Below, piece after piece: positions 1 to 9,356 of a DNA stretch of 64,000 nucleotides (within the stretch, counting starts at the first letter, position 1; each line of letters opens with the position of its first letter). The DNA comes from Halegenticoccus soli (GTDB lineage Archaea > Halobacteriota > Halobacteria > Halobacteriales > Haloferacaceae), in assembly GCF_002844195.1 (NCBI RefSeq), contig NZ_PEND01000002.1:666648-730647 (forward strand), in the 5' to 3' direction. Made by a program: the position numbers and the translations under genes. The notes beneath the pieces are model-generated. The model made no database searches, had not been told where the DNA came from, and saw only the letters and a program-made list of their open reading frames with translations.

Positions 1-59
1 TCAATCCCACCGACCTCGGTGACGTGAACGCGACGCTCAGAGAGCGGCGGGACGAGTAG
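1..59 (+). CDS. C-terminal end of an unidentified gene (partial)
   Basis: An open frame runs in from the left edge (codons from base 3) and stops at TAG 57-59, giving 18 residues ending in a charged tail (ERRDE). Codon use is of the local high-GC type. Too little is present to name the product. It lies 20 bases before the vapBC operator on the same strand. Confidence 0.4.
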   Translation, partial: NPTDLGDVNATLRERRDE

Positions 60-79
60 CCACCGGGACAGTTTTTCGT

Positions 80-99
80 GTTCCCACCGAAGTGGGAAC
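80..99 (+). promoter_or_regulatory. Perfect inverted repeat before vapB, likely autoregulatory operator
   Basis: GTTCCCAC (80-87) and GTGGGAAC (92-99) are perfect complements around CGAA. The repeat ends three bases before the vapB ATG and follows a T-rich TATA-like stretch (71-77), so a bound dimer would cover the transcription start. AbrB-type antitoxins commonly bind such palindromes to repress their own operon; binding here is inferred. Confidence 0.6.
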
Positions 100-102
100 C
101 GT

Positions 103-378
103 ATGCGCGCGGACGGAACTGAGCGTCACATCGACGAGAAGGGTCGCGTCACCATTCCGAAATCGGTCCGCGACCGGCTGAACCTGCGGCCGGGCGAACG
201 CGTCGAGGTGTCCGTCGAGGACGGCCGCATCGTCGTCAAGCCGCGAATCTCCCGTGACTCGTTCGTCGACGCGATGCGCGGCTGTATCACCGAATCGACG
301 CGTCGGCCCGACGCGGCCGAACTCTCCCCGGCCGACCTGAAGGCGGATTGGACGGGCGACCTCCCGACGGGTCGCTGA
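103..378 (+). CDS. vapB: AbrB/SpoVT-type antitoxin (VapB-like)
   Basis: The 91-residue protein has an N-terminal swapped-hairpin AbrB domain at about residues 7-48 (KGRVTIPKSVRDRL, then GERVEV and GRIVVKP), which binds DNA as a dimer. The C-terminal half is an acidic or flexible tail, the part that normally wraps the toxin. The stop is three bases before the PIN-domain gene, the usual antitoxin-first order of a type II module. It should neutralise the downstream RNase and repress the operon through the palindrome at 80-99. The ATG at 103 is favoured because the domain starts immediately after it. Confidence 0.85.
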   Translation: MRADGTERHIDEKGRVTIPKSVRDRLNLRPGERVEVSVEDGRIVVKPRISRDSFVDAMRGCITESTRRPDAAELSPADLKADWTGDLPTGR

Positions 379-381
379 CGA

Positions 382-822
382 ATGTACTGTCTCGACGCGA
401 ACATCTGGGTGTACTACTTCGACGCGGAGCGCTCCGAACACGAGGCGATCTCCGAGCCCGTCACCCGCCTGCTCTCCGCGGAGCCGCTTTTCACGACGAC
501 GGTGCTTCAGATGGAAGTGGTCCACTACCTGAACAACCAGCTGGCCGAGAGCGCCGACGCCGTCGAGCGCTTTCTGAACCTCGAAAACACGACGGTCGCG
601 GCGCTCTCGCCCGAGGACGTTCGCGCCGCCGCGACCCTGCTCGACGCGTACCCGAACCTCGGAATCGACGGACGGGACGCTTCAGTCGTGGCTGCGATGG
701 AACGGACCGACGTTTCGACGCTCTGGACGCACGACACCGGACTGAAACGGTTCGGGAGGCGACTCGACTGGCTGACGGCTCCCGATCCGGTCGAATCTCG
801 TTCGACTCCGTCGTCCGAGTGA
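382..822 (+). CDS. vapC: PIN-domain ribonuclease toxin (VapC-like)
   Basis: The 146-residue PIN-domain protein is the toxin partner of the AbrB-type gene just upstream. The acidic residues expected to hold the metal are present: Asp5 in the opening YCLDANIW strand, Glu45, Asp99 (in GRDAS) and Asp118 (in THD). The order and spacing fit VapC-type endoribonucleases, which cleave tRNA or rRNA when the labile antitoxin is lost. It appears intact. The target RNA cannot be told from sequence. Confidence 0.85.
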   Translation: MYCLDANIWVYYFDAERSEHEAISEPVTRLLSAEPLFTTTVLQMEVVHYLNNQLAESADAVERFLNLENTTVAALSPEDVRAAATLLDAYPNLGIDGRDASVVAAMERTDVSTLWTHDTGLKRFGRRLDWLTAPDPVESRSTPSSE

Positions 823-852
823 GCGGCACCAACGTATCCGTCGACGACCGCA

Positions 853-2265
853 TTAATCGGTCTCGACGACCCCGGCCGCCCCCGTCGGTTCGCGGTCGAT
901 GACGCCCTCGCGCCACCTCCCGCGCTTGAACCACAGGACGGCCACGACGAACGACGCGGTCGCGCCGACGGAAAAGGCCCACCAGAGCCCGTTCACGCCC
1001 CAGTCGAGCGCAGACGCGGTCGCGCCGCCCGGCAGCGTCACGCTCCACGCGAACGCCAGCGCGAGCGCCGTCGGGACGCGGAAGACCCACCGCGAGAGAA
1101 ACGACAGCGCCATCGCCACCTTCGTCCGCCCCGCGCCGCGGAACGCGCCCTGGATGACCATCGTGCCGCCGAAGAACGCCCAGAACGGGGCGATGATCCG
1201 GAGGAAGACGACGCCCTCGTCGACGACGGCGGCGTCGTTCACGAACGCGCGCATCGCGACGGCGGGGAACGCGACGACGAGCGCCGCCGCGGCGAACAGG
1301 AGCCCCATCGTCCCGACGGTCGCCTTCCACGTCACCTCCGCGGCGCGGTCCGGGGTCTCCGCGCCGAGGTTCTGGCCGACGCCCGTCGCCGTCGCCTGCC
1401 CGACCGCCCCGGCGACGGTCCAGGAGACCGACATGAGCCGCACGCCGATGCCGTAGGCGGCGATGGCTGCGACGGAGAACTGCGCGACGAGGGCGGCCAT
1501 CGCGACGGCGGCGAAGCTCCGCGCCCAGCCGTCGATCGTCGCCGGGTAGCCGACCGCGACGAGTTTGCGGAGCGTCGGGCGGTCGGGGCGCAGGTCGCCG
1601 ACGCGGAGTCGAACCCCCCAGTCGCCGCGCAGGAGGACGTAGACGCCCGCGGCGGCCGCCAGCCCGCGGGCGACGAACGTCGCGACCGCGGCCCCGCGGG
1701 TCCCCCACGCCGGAAACGGCCCCGGACCGAGGATGAAAAGCGGATCGAGCACGACGTTCAGCCCCGCGGAGAGCACCATCAGCCACATCGCGGTCTTCGT
1801 GTCGCCCGCGCCCTGCAGGGCGGCGCGGAACGCGAAGAACAGGAACGTGAAGGGGAGCGCGAGGAAGATGACCTCGATGTACGCCAGCGCCTCGACGAAC
1901 ACCCGCCCGGAGAGCCCCATCGCGCCGAGCAGGGGACGGCGGACCGCGAGACCGAGCGCCGCGAGCGTCACCGCGACGGCGACGGTGAGGAACGCCGTCT
2001 GCGCGACGACGTTGTCCGCCTCCCGATCCTCGCCCGCGCCGACGTACTGGGAGACGAGCGCGATCGTCGCCGCCGTGATGCCCATCGCCGTGGAGACGAA
2101 CATCCACGACAGGGGGAACATGAGCGAGACGGCCGCGACCGCCTCGGGGCTCACGCGACCGACCCAGAACATGTCCGCGAGGTTGTAGAACGTCTGCAGG
2201 AGGTTGCCGGCGACGAGCGGCCACGCTAGCGCGGCGAGCTTCGGCGTCACCGCTCCGGTGGTCAT
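853..2265 (-). CDS. MATE family multidrug efflux transporter
   Basis: About 470 residues with some twelve hydrophobic segments arranged as two homologous halves, typical of the NorM/DinF-like MATE family, which exports drugs or metabolites in exchange for Na+ or H+. The N-terminus (MTTGAVTPKLAALAWPLVAG, then NLADMFWVGR) is the characteristic first helix. The frame extends 26 codons further upstream, but those residues do not look like MATE, so the ATG at 2263-2265 was chosen. It is transcribed away from topA and is probably monocistronic. The substrate is unknown. Confidence 0.85.
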   Translation of the reverse strand: MTTGAVTPKLAALAWPLVAGNLLQTFYNLADMFWVGRVSPEAVAAVSLMFPLSWMFVSTAMGITAATIALVSQYVGAGEDREADNVVAQTAFLTVAVAVTLAALGLAVRRPLLGAMGLSGRVFVEALAYIEVIFLALPFTFLFFAFRAALQGAGDTKTAMWLMVLSAGLNVVLDPLFILGPGPFPAWGTRGAAVATFVARGLAAAAGVYVLLRGDWGVRLRVGDLRPDRPTLRKLVAVGYPATIDGWARSFAAVAMAALVAQFSVAAIAAYGIGVRLMSVSWTVAGAVGQATATGVGQNLGAETPDRAAEVTWKATVGTMGLLFAAAALVVAFPAVAMRAFVNDAAVVDEGVVFLRIIAPFWAFFGGTMVIQGAFRGAGRTKVAMALSFLSRWVFRVPTALALAFAWSVTLPGGATASALDWGVNGLWWAFSVGATASFVVAVLWFKRGRWREGVIDREPTGAAGVVETD

Positions 2266-2521
2266 GTCGACGCGACTGCCCTCTCGTCCGGACACGCCGT
2301 TGGTCACGGGAGGCCGACAAAAAAGGACGCACCTTCCGGCCACGGCGACCGGTTCCGCCCGGGGTGTGCCGGCGTTCTATCCCGTGCGTCGACGGTTGCG
2401 CGGTTCGCGCGGTTCGCTCTCGTCCTCCTCGCGCGTACGAGCGCGCACGACCGCCTCTGCTTGCGATTTTCCGCGGCGCGCCGCGAAAGATTTAGGCCGC
2501 CGCTTTTCCTACCCGCCCTCA

Positions 2522-5035
2522 ATGAGTCGTGGCCCTGAGTTGATAATCACGGAGAAGGACAACGCCGCGAGACGGATCGCCGACATCCTCAGCGGCGGGT
2601 CCGCGGACGCCGAGCGGACGAACGGCGTCAACGTCTACAAGTGGGGCGGCAAGCGCTGCATCGGGCTGTCGGGGCACGTCGTCGGCGTCGACTTCCCGCC
2701 GGAGTACAACGACTGGCGGGACGTCGAGCCGGTCGAGCTCATCGACGCGCCCATCGCCAAACAGCCGACGCGGGAGAACATCGTGCGGGCGCTCCGCCGG
2801 CTCGCGCGGAACGCCTCCCGGGTCACCATCGCGACCGACTACGACCGCGAGGGGGAGCTGATCGGCAAGGAGGCGTACGAGCTCGTCCGCGACGTGAACG
2901 AGGACGTGCCGGTCGACCGCGTGCGCTTTTCGTCTATCACTCAGCGCGAGGTGACCGAGGCGTTCGAGAACCCCGACGAGATCGACTTCGACCTGGCCGC
3001 CGCCGGGGAGGCCCGGCAGATCGTCGACCTCGTCTGGGGGGCCGCGCTCACCCGCTTTCTCTCCCTCTCGGCGCGACAGCTCGGCGACGACTTCATCAGC
3101 GTGGGCCGGGTGCAGGGGCCGACGCTGAAGCTCATCGTCGACCGCGAGCGCGAGATCGAGGCGTTTGACCCCGAGGACTACTGGGAGCTGTTCGCCGAAC
3201 TGCTGAAGGACGGCGAGGAGGACGCCTTCGAGGCGCAGTACTTCTACCTCGACGAGGACGGCAACGAGGCGGAGCGCGTCTGGAACGAGAACGCCGCCGA
3301 GGAGGCGTACGAGACGCTCCGCGGGGCGTCGAGCGCGACCGTCGAGTCGGTCCGGCGGCGCACCCGGACGGACCGCCCGCCCGCGCCGTTCAACACGACG
3401 CAGTTCATCCGCGCGGCGGGGAGCATCGGCTACTCCGCCCAGCGGGCGATGAGCATCGCCGAGGACCTCTACACGGCGGGGTACGTCACCTACCCGCGGA
3501 CGGACAACACCGTCTACCCCGAGGATCTCGACCCCCGGGAACTGCTGGAGGAGTTCCTCGGGGACCGCCGGTTCGGCGACGACGCGGAGTCCCTCCTCGG
3601 ACAGGACGAGATCTCCCCGACGGAGGGCGAAAAGCAGACGACCGACCACCCGCCGATCCACCCGACCGGCGAGCTTCCGAGCGCGGCCGACCTCTCCGAG
3701 GACGAGTTCGAGGTGTACGAGCTCGTCGTCCGGCGCTTCTTCGCCACGGTGGCGGAGGCGGCGAAGTGGGAGCACCTCCGGGTCGTCGCCGACGTCGGGT
3801 CCGGCGACTCGGCGCTGTCGCTCAAGGCGAACGGCAAGCGGCTCGTGAAGCGGGGGTACCACGAGGTGTACCCGTACTTCAACAACACGGAGAACTTCGT
3901 CCCGGCGGTCGAGGAGGGCGAGGTGCTCTCCGTCGCCGACACGCGGCTCGAAGAGAAGCAGACCCAGCCGCCGCGGCGGTACGGCCAGTCGCGGCTCATC
4001 GAGACGATGGAGAAGATGGGGGTCGGAACCAAGGCGACCCGTCACGACGTGATCCAGAAGCTCTACGACCGGGGGTACATCGAGAGCGACCCGCCGCGGC
4101 CGACGCGGCTGGCGAAGGCGGTCGTCGAGGCCGCCGAGGAGTTCGCGGACCTCATCGTGAGCGAGGAGATGACCGCCCGGCTCGAAGAGGACATGGCGGC
4201 CATCGCCGACGGCGACGCGACGCTCGACGAGGTGACCGACGAATCCCGCGAGATACTGGAGGAGGTGTTCGACGAGCTCATGGAATCCGGCGAGGAACTC
4301 GGCGACCACCTCCAGCAGTCGCTCAAGGCGGACAAGACGCTCGGGCCGTGTCCCGACTGCGGCAGCGACCTCCTGATACGAAAGAGCCGGCGCGGGTCGT
4401 ACTTCGTCGGCTGCGACGGCTACCCCGACTGCACCTACACGCTCCCGCTCCCGTCGACCGGCAAGCCGCTCATCCTGGAGGAGACGTGCGAGGAGCACGA
4501 CCTCCGGCACGTGAAGATGCTCGCCGGGCGCAAGACGTTCACCCACGGCTGTCCGCAGTGCAAGGCCGACGAGGCCGACGAGCAGGAGGACGAGGTGATC
4601 GGCGCGTGTCCGTCGTGCGGGGACGAGCACGGCGGGGAACTGGCGATCAAGCGCCTCCGCTCCGGCTCGCGGCTCGTCGGTTGCACGCGCTACCCCGACT
4701 GCGACTACTCGCTCCCGCTGCCCCGGCGCGGCGAGATCGAGGTGACGGACGAGCGCTGCGAGGAGCACGACCTCCCGCACCTCGTGGTGCACAACGGCGA
4801 CGAGCCCTGGGAGCTCGGCTGTCCGATCTGCAACTACCGGGAGTACCAGGCCCGACAGAGCGGCTCCGAGCTGGAGGCGATTCGGGGGATCGGCAAGAAG
4901 ACGGCGGAGAAGCTCAAGGAGGCGGGCATCGAGGACGTCGACGGGCTCAAGGACGCCGACCCGGACGACCTCGCGGCGTCGGTCGAGGGCGTCGGGGCGG
5001 ACACGGTGCGGAAGTGGCAGGCGAAGGCGGACTGA
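2522..5035 (+). CDS. topA: DNA topoisomerase I (type IA)
   Basis: The 837-residue type IA topoisomerase relaxes negative supercoils through a 5'-phosphotyrosine intermediate. The Toprim domain opens the protein (ELIITEKDNAARRIA) with the acidic TDYDREGE motif at 105-111. The catalytic tyrosine is Tyr324 in YPRTDN. After about residue 600 come four CxxC-type zinc modules (CPDCG...GCDGYPDC, then GCPQC, CPSCG...GCTRYPDC, GCPIC). A C-terminal helix-hairpin-helix follows (IRGIGKKTAEKLKEAGI). The open frame extends about 106 codons upstream, but ATG 2522 directly precedes the Toprim domain and follows a TATA-like ATTTAG about 30 bases upstream. Confidence 0.95.
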   Translation: MSRGPELIITEKDNAARRIADILSGGSADAERTNGVNVYKWGGKRCIGLSGHVVGVDFPPEYNDWRDVEPVELIDAPIAKQPTRENIVRALRRLARNASRVTIATDYDREGELIGKEAYELVRDVNEDVPVDRVRFSSITQREVTEAFENPDEIDFDLAAAGEARQIVDLVWGAALTRFLSLSARQLGDDFISVGRVQGPTLKLIVDREREIEAFDPEDYWELFAELLKDGEEDAFEAQYFYLDEDGNEAERVWNENAAEEAYETLRGASSATVESVRRRTRTDRPPAPFNTTQFIRAAGSIGYSAQRAMSIAEDLYTAGYVTYPRTDNTVYPEDLDPRELLEEFLGDRRFGDDAESLLGQDEISPTEGEKQTTDHPPIHPTGELPSAADLSEDEFEVYELVVRRFFATVAEAAKWEHLRVVADVGSGDSALSLKANGKRLVKRGYHEVYPYFNNTENFVPAVEEGEVLSVADTRLEEKQTQPPRRYGQSRLIETMEKMGVGTKATRHDVIQKLYDRGYIESDPPRPTRLAKAVVEAAEEFADLIVSEEMTARLEEDMAAIADGDATLDEVTDESREILEEVFDELMESGEELGDHLQQSLKADKTLGPCPDCGSDLLIRKSRRGSYFVGCDGYPDCTYTLPLPSTGKPLILEETCEEHDLRHVKMLAGRKTFTHGCPQCKADEADEQEDEVIGACPSCGDEHGGELAIKRLRSGSRLVGCTRYPDCDYSLPLPRRGEIEVTDERCEEHDLPHLVVHNGDEPWELGCPICNYREYQARQSGSELEAIRGIGKKTAEKLKEAGIEDVDGLKDADPDDLAASVEGVGADTVRKWQAKAD

Positions 5036-5052
5036 TCGGCGGGGCGTCCGAC

Positions 5053-5649
5053 CTACGGGAACCCGACGAAGAGGAGCGTCGCCACCGGCAGCCCGACGAC
5101 GGCGGCCGACTTGGGGACGGTGACCCCCCGCACCTCGGAGACGGCGAAGGTCCACGAGAAGATGGCCCAGAAGAGCGCGACGGCCGCCGCGGCCGCGAGG
5201 ACCGGCGACTCCGCCGCCGGCGCACGGAGATACAGCGCGAGCGCATCGAGGCCGCGGTCGCCGGGCGGCGTGGCGTGGAGGGGCGACAGGTAGTACCCGA
5301 TCTCGAGGAGACTCACGGAGAGCAGCGGGACGAAGCCCGGGAGGAGCGAGGTGGCCGTGGTCGCCGCGTTCCCCTTCGAGGCGAACGGCGCGGAGAGGAG
5401 GTGGAACGCCGCGGCGGAGACGGCGAGAAAGACGAAGGGGCGTGCGAGTTCGAAGAGGAGCCCCGAGACGGCGGCGAGCAGTCGCTCGGCGGCCGGGGAG
5501 AGTTCGACGGTGTGACGCCAGAACGCGACCGCGCCGAGGCCGTACGCGAACGCGAGCGAGAGGACGAGGAGGTATCTCCGCCGGCCGGACCGCTCCGCGG
5601 TCAGTTTGCGGACGAGCGCGTCGACGTAACTCCGTTTCGCTTCTCCCAT
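5053..5649 (-). CDS. Yip1-like integral membrane protein
   Basis: A 198-residue membrane protein with about five hydrophobic segments after a basic, cytosolic N-terminus (MGEAKRSYVDALVRKL). The arrangement resembles YIP1-domain proteins that are common and uncharacterised in haloarchaea. The frame opens 15 codons earlier, but the ATG at 5647-5649 gives the conventional start. It is convergent with topA, 17 bases apart, so the two mRNAs may overlap at their 3' ends. No enzymatic motif is visible; function unknown. Confidence 0.6.
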   Translation of the reverse strand: MGEAKRSYVDALVRKLTAERSGRRRYLLVLSLAFAYGLGAVAFWRHTVELSPAAERLLAAVSGLLFELARPFVFLAVSAAAFHLLSAPFASKGNAATTATSLLPGFVPLLSVSLLEIGYYLSPLHATPPGDRGLDALALYLRAPAAESPVLAAAAAVALFWAIFSWTFAVSEVRGVTVPKSAAVVGLPVATLLFVGFP

Positions 5650-5965
5650 CGGTGGTCCGCTATCGTTCGATTCCTCGCGTCGACACTTTATCATTCCGGC
5701 TGTGTTTGTACGTCAGTTGGACACTCAGCCGCTCTCATCATGTTCGATTTGACGAACGTGAGAGAATTTGTCCGGTCATCGAGACGACCGCTCCCGATCG
5801 CCCGAGCGGACCGCGCAGAGCCCGCCCCCGATGCCGACGGGCGAGTCGACGCGGCCCCGTCCGCCCGTTTCCCTCCGTCGCCCTGCGGCGCGTGAACGAT
5901 GCTCGTGACGGCGGACAGGGAGGTTCCGCGGGCTTTTTAACCGCTCCACGGAGTAGAAAGCCGCA
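5650..5965. other. Intergenic region between divergent genes
   Basis: 316 bases separate the Yip1-like gene and the GGGP synthase gene, which are divergent. A TATA-like CTTTTTAA at 5933-5940 lies 26 bases before the GGGP synthase ATG. A 51-codon frame from ATG 5740 exists but has no recognisable protein features. No tRNA or hairpin terminator was seen. Confidence 0.5.
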
Positions 5966-6688
5966 ATGACCGCTCCCTGGGAACACTGGGATCACATCAC
6001 CAAAATCGACCCGGACAAGGAACTCGTCGGCGACGAGACGTTCGCGGACGTGTGCGCCACCGGGACCGACGCGATCGAGATCGGCGGGACCACGGGCATG
6101 ACCAAGGAGAACATGAGCGCCGTCATCGACGCGTGCGCCGAGTACGACGTGCCGCTCTACCAGGAGCCGTCGAACCCGGGCGTCGTGATCGACTCGGACG
6201 CGCTCGACGGCTATCTCATCCCGACCGTGTTCAACTCGCAGGACCACTTCTGGATCGTCGGCGCGCACAAGGAGTGGGTTCGGATCGAAAGCGGCCTCGA
6301 CTGGAACCGGACGCACACGGAGGCGTACATCGTTCTCAACCCCGACTCGTCGGTCGCCGAGTACACCAACGCCGACTGCGACCAGACCGCCGAGGACGTC
6401 GCCTCGTTCGCCGCCGTCGCGGAGAAGATGTTCGGCCAGGAGATCGTCTACGTCGAGTACTCGGGCACCTTCGGCGACCCGGAGAAGGTCGCGGCCGCGC
6501 GCGACGCGCTCGATCGCGCGACGCTCTTTTACGGCGGCGGCATCCGGGATTACGACTCCGCACACACGATGGGACGGCACGCCGACACCGTCGTGGTGGG
6601 CAACCTGCTGCACGACAAGGGCGTCGACGCCGTCCGCGAGACCGTCGAAGGGGTCAAGGACGCGCACGCCGAGCGGATCACCTCCTGA
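5966..6688 (+). CDS. Geranylgeranylglyceryl phosphate synthase
   Basis: The 240-residue PcrB/GGGPS-type (beta/alpha)8 barrel joins geranylgeranyl diphosphate to the sn-3 hydroxyl of glycerol-1-phosphate, the first ether bond of archaeal membrane lipids. Family segments visible are [31 protein letters not shown] and the phosphate-binding [11 protein letters not shown] near residue 195. The length is normal for haloarchaeal enzymes of this type. ATG 5966 has a T-rich TATA-like box 26-33 bases upstream, consistent with a leaderless message. It is not in an obvious operon; the Lrp gene converges on it. Confidence 0.92.
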   Translation: MTAPWEHWDHITKIDPDKELVGDETFADVCATGTDAIEIGGTTGMTKENMSAVIDACAEYDVPLYQEPSNPGVVIDSDALDGYLIPTVFNSQDHFWIVGAHKEWVRIESGLDWNRTHTEAYIVLNPDSSVAEYTNADCDQTAEDVASFAAVAEKMFGQEIVYVEYSGTFGDPEKVAAARDALDRATLFYGGGIRDYDSAHTMGRHADTVVVGNLLHDKGVDAVRETVEGVKDAHAERITS

Positions 6689-6720
6689 TCGGTCGGTCCC
6701 GATTCGAACGCCGGCGACTC

Positions 6721-6781
6721 CTCCGATCTCCGGGCGTCCCGCCGGTTACACCTCCAGTTTCCGGGCACACCGCCGGTTACG
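6721..6781. repeat. Pair of imperfect ~30-bp direct repeats
   Basis: Two adjacent copies (6721-6750 and 6752-6781) share a CTCC...CCGGG...CCGCCGGTTAC pattern with about 24 of 30 matches. They fill the gap between the 3' ends of the GGGP synthase and Lrp genes. Function unknown. Confidence 0.5.
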
Positions 6782-6786
6782 TCGAT

Positions 6787-7266
6787 CTACTCCGTAGAAT
6801 TCTCCTCGATGGCGAACCCGTGGTACGGGTGGACGTACTCGTTGCGGACGATGTCCTCGTCGACGATCTCGAAGCCGAGGGCGTTCAGGTCCTGTCCGAT
6901 CCGGCTGAGGTCGTCGCTGTCGGTGCCGACCGCGACGATGTGGACGTTGCCCGCGCCGGTCATGATCTCCCGGACGCTGATCACGCCCGGAACTTCGACG
7001 GCGTCCTGTGCGAGCCGTTCCCGCTCGGGGATGGGCGCGGTGCAGATGATGAGCGTGTAGAGCTGGAAACCCGCGCGTTCGTAGTCCAGGTCGAGGTGGT
7101 ACCCCCTGATGTACCCCTCGTCTTCGAGCCGGTGGATCCGGTTTCGCACCGTGCTGGGGGAGACGTCCATCACGTCGGCGATCTCGCGGGCCGACGTGTT
7201 GCGGGCGTCCCGCTGTAAGGAGTGAATGATGTATCGATCCAGTTCGTCCAGTGCGTCAGCGACCAT
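6787..7266 (-). CDS. Lrp/AsnC family transcriptional regulator
   Basis: The 159-residue regulator has an N-terminal winged HTH at about 5-55 (LDELDRYIIHSLQRDARNTS, IADVMDVSPSTVRNRIHRLE). An AsnC/RAM ligand-binding domain follows at about 70-145 (GAGNVHIVAVGTDS). Such proteins sense amino acids or related metabolites and act as activators or repressors. The effector cannot be read from sequence. It converges with the GGGP synthase gene. The ATG at 7264-7266 gives a standard N-terminus. Confidence 0.88.
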   Translation of the reverse strand: MVADALDELDRYIIHSLQRDARNTSAREIADVMDVSPSTVRNRIHRLEDEGYIRGYHLDLDYERAGFQLYTLIICTAPIPERERLAQDAVEVPGVISVREIMTGAGNVHIVAVGTDSDDLSRIGQDLNALGFEIVDEDIVRNEYVHPYHGFAIEENSTE

Positions 7267-7341
7267 ACCGGGGTCTCACGCACCACCGGAATGAAACTTG
7301 CTCACTTCGACTCGGGGATCCGGGCGGCGGAGGCGCCCGGG

Positions 7342-7623
7342 CTACTCGATTCGGAGCGTCCCGTCGTCGCCCTCGTCGCCCTCGTCCCACTCGATCTCGA
7401 ACTCGACGCTCAGTTCGCCCCGTCCGCCGCCGCTCGGCGTCTCCCGCTCCGCCTCCACTTCGAACGTGGGCCGCGTCGGGATCTGCAGCGTGACGTTCTG
7501 CTCGCCGGCGCTGAGCGTGAGTTCGCCGTCCGACTCGACGGCGTCGGCGACCGTTCTGAGGTACCGCGCGATCTCCGCCCGATCCATCGACTGTTCGACC
7601 GAAAAGATGGTCTCTTCTGGCAC
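7342..7623 (-). CDS. Amphi-Trp domain protein
   Basis: A 93-residue protein of the small amphi-Trp type common in haloarchaea: EETIFSVEQSMDRAEIARYL, then a strand-rich core (GELTLSAGEQNVTLQIP) and FEVEAERE before an acidic C-terminus. Function of the family is not established. The frame is open far upstream, but family members begin with a short MPEE-like segment. The GTG at 7621-7623 (VPEETIF) reproduces that, so it was chosen; an ATG nine codons earlier (7650) is the alternative. Confidence 0.65.
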   Translation of the reverse strand: MPEETIFSVEQSMDRAEIARYLRTVADAVESDGELTLSAGEQNVTLQIPTRPTFEVEAERETPSGGGRGELSVEFEIEWDEGDEGDDGTLRIE

Positions 7624-7960
7624 GAGTTCCGGTACGCGCTCCGGGCACATCAATTCGCGTATCGGCAACGTGTCCGGCGTCGATTCCCGATACGGAATCG
7701 AATCCGGGAGACGATTCGCGCATCCGCACCGAACGTCGGGAACCGGCGGCGCGTGGCTCGCTGTCGCCGCCGCGTCGCTCCTCGTCGCTGGAATAGTGTG
7801 ACCGGGTGGGGCGGAAACCGACATGCCGATCGCAGGCACGACACGCCGGCGGCGAGAAGCGAAACGCCGACGGAACGGGCGCGCCGAGCCCGCGTGTCCC
7901 GCGGGACGGGGGCCGACCGAAAAGACCGTTTTTAAGACGAGCCGTCCAGAACTGGGGGAC
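7624..7960. other. Intergenic region before aspS
   Basis: 337 bases lie between the divergent amphi-Trp gene and aspS. An 8-bp-arm inverted repeat (TCGATTCC / GGAATCGA, 7680-7701) is the only notable structure besides the aspS TATA-like TTTTTAAG at 7929-7936. No credible gene was found. Confidence 0.5.
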
Positions 7961-9265
7961 ATGCGAAACAGAACCTACACGGCCGATGCCGAGCCGGGCC
8001 GGACGGTCACGGTCGCCGGGTGGGTCCACGAGATCAGGGACCTCGGCGGCATCGCCTTTCTGATCCTCCGGGACAAGACCGGGAGGATCCAGATCAAGTT
8101 CGAGAAGGACGAGATGGACGACGAGCTCGTCGAGACGGGCCTCGGCGTGCACCGCGAGAGCGTCGTCACCGTCACCGGCGACGTGGAGGAGGAGCCGCGC
8201 GCCCCGACGGGCGTCGAAATCGTCCCCGAGTCGATCGAGGTGCTCGCGGAGGCCGCGCCCGACCTCCCGCTCGACCCTTCCGGGAAGGTCGACGCCGAGC
8301 TCTCGACCCGGCTGGACAACCGGACGCTCGACCTCCGCAAGGAGGAGGTCAAGGCGATCTTCGAGATCCGCGCCGAGGTGCTTCGGGCCGTGCGCGAGCA
8401 GTTCCGCTCGATCGGCTGCACCGAGATCAACACGCCGAAGATCGTCGCCACCGGCACGGAGGGCGGCACGGAGCTGTTCCCGATCACCTACTTCGGCCGC
8501 GAGGCGTTCATGAACCAGTCGCCGCAGCTGTTCAAGCAGCTGATGATTGGCTCCGGGCTGGAGCGGGTATTCGAGATCGGGCCGATCTTCCGCGCCGAGG
8601 AGCACAACACGCCCCGCCACCTGAACGAGGCGACCTCGATCGACTTCGAGAGCGCGTTCATCGACCAGCGCGAGGCGATGGACGCCTGCGAGAGCGTCGT
8701 CAGGGCCGCCTACGAGGCCGTCGCCGACAACTGCGCCGAGGAGCTCGAAACGCTCGGGCTCGCCGACGAGTTCGAGGTTCCGGAGGACGACTTCCCCCGG
8801 ATCAGCTACGAGGAGGCCATAGAGCGCATCAACGCGACGGGCGAGCTCGACGAGCAGCTCGTCTGGGGCGACGACCTCTCGACGGAGGCCGAGCGGGCGC
8901 TCGGCGACGACGTCGGCGGGCACTACTTCATCACCGACTGGCCGAGCGAGATCAAGCCGTTCTACATCAAGGACCACGACGCCGATCCGCAGTTGTCGAC
9001 CGGCTTCGACATGATGCACCCCCGGATGGAGCTCGTCTCGGGCGGACAGCGCGAGCACCGCTACGAGAAGCTCGTCGAGGGCTTCGAACAGCAGGGGCTC
9101 GATCCGGACTCCTTCGAGTACTACACGAAGATGTTCAAGTACGGCATGCCGCCGCACGCCGGCTGGGGCCTCGGCGGCGAGCGCCTCGTCATGACGATGC
9201 TCGACCTGCCGAACATCCGCGAGGCGGTGCTGTTCCCGCGAGACAGACAGCGGCTGAGTCCGTAG
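7961..9265 (+). CDS. aspS: Aspartate-tRNA ligase, non-discriminating type
   Basis: The 434-residue class IIb synthetase has an N-terminal OB-fold anticodon domain (about 1-100) and a class II catalytic core. Motif 2 is [14 protein letters not shown] and motif 3 is the C-terminal [11 protein letters not shown]. Archaeal enzymes that charge both tRNA-Asp and tRNA-Asn carry His and Pro where discriminating ones carry Trp and Lys. Here these are His23 (GWVHEIRD) and Pro82 (RAPTGVEI). This predicts Asp-tRNA-Asn formation followed by GatCAB amidation. ATG 7961 follows a TATA-like TTTTTAAG by 25 bases; the longer open frame upstream is not conserved-looking. Confidence 0.95.
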   Translation: MRNRTYTADAEPGRTVTVAGWVHEIRDLGGIAFLILRDKTGRIQIKFEKDEMDDELVETGLGVHRESVVTVTGDVEEEPRAPTGVEIVPESIEVLAEAAPDLPLDPSGKVDAELSTRLDNRTLDLRKEEVKAIFEIRAEVLRAVREQFRSIGCTEINTPKIVATGTEGGTELFPITYFGREAFMNQSPQLFKQLMIGSGLERVFEIGPIFRAEEHNTPRHLNEATSIDFESAFIDQREAMDACESVVRAAYEAVADNCAEELETLGLADEFEVPEDDFPRISYEEAIERINATGELDEQLVWGDDLSTEAERALGDDVGGHYFITDWPSEIKPFYIKDHDADPQLSTGFDMMHPRMELVSGGQREHRYEKLVEGFEQQGLDPDSFEYYTKMFKYGMPPHAGWGLGGERLVMTMLDLPNIREAVLFPRDRQRLSP

Positions 9266-9356
9266 CGCACCGGCCGTTTTGGTTCGATCTCGGTCGCCTC
9301 CGTCGATTCGAGGCGCCGGCCACGCCGCTTATCCCGAACAGGTCCTAAGCGCGCGT

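Noticed and set aside
2519..5155. 878-codon open frame antisense to topA
   Set aside because: Its composition is Arg/Leu/Val-rich shadow typical of the opposite frame of high-GC genes; the plus strand has complete topoisomerase motifs.
5660..5690. GTTCGATTCC resembling a tRNA T-loop
   Set aside because: No acceptor, D or anticodon stem could be paired around it on either strand.
5740..5895. 51-codon frame starting MFDLTNVREF
   Set aside because: The second half is Pro/Ala/Arg-rich and not protein-like, there is no clear promoter, and it overlaps the likely divergent promoter region.
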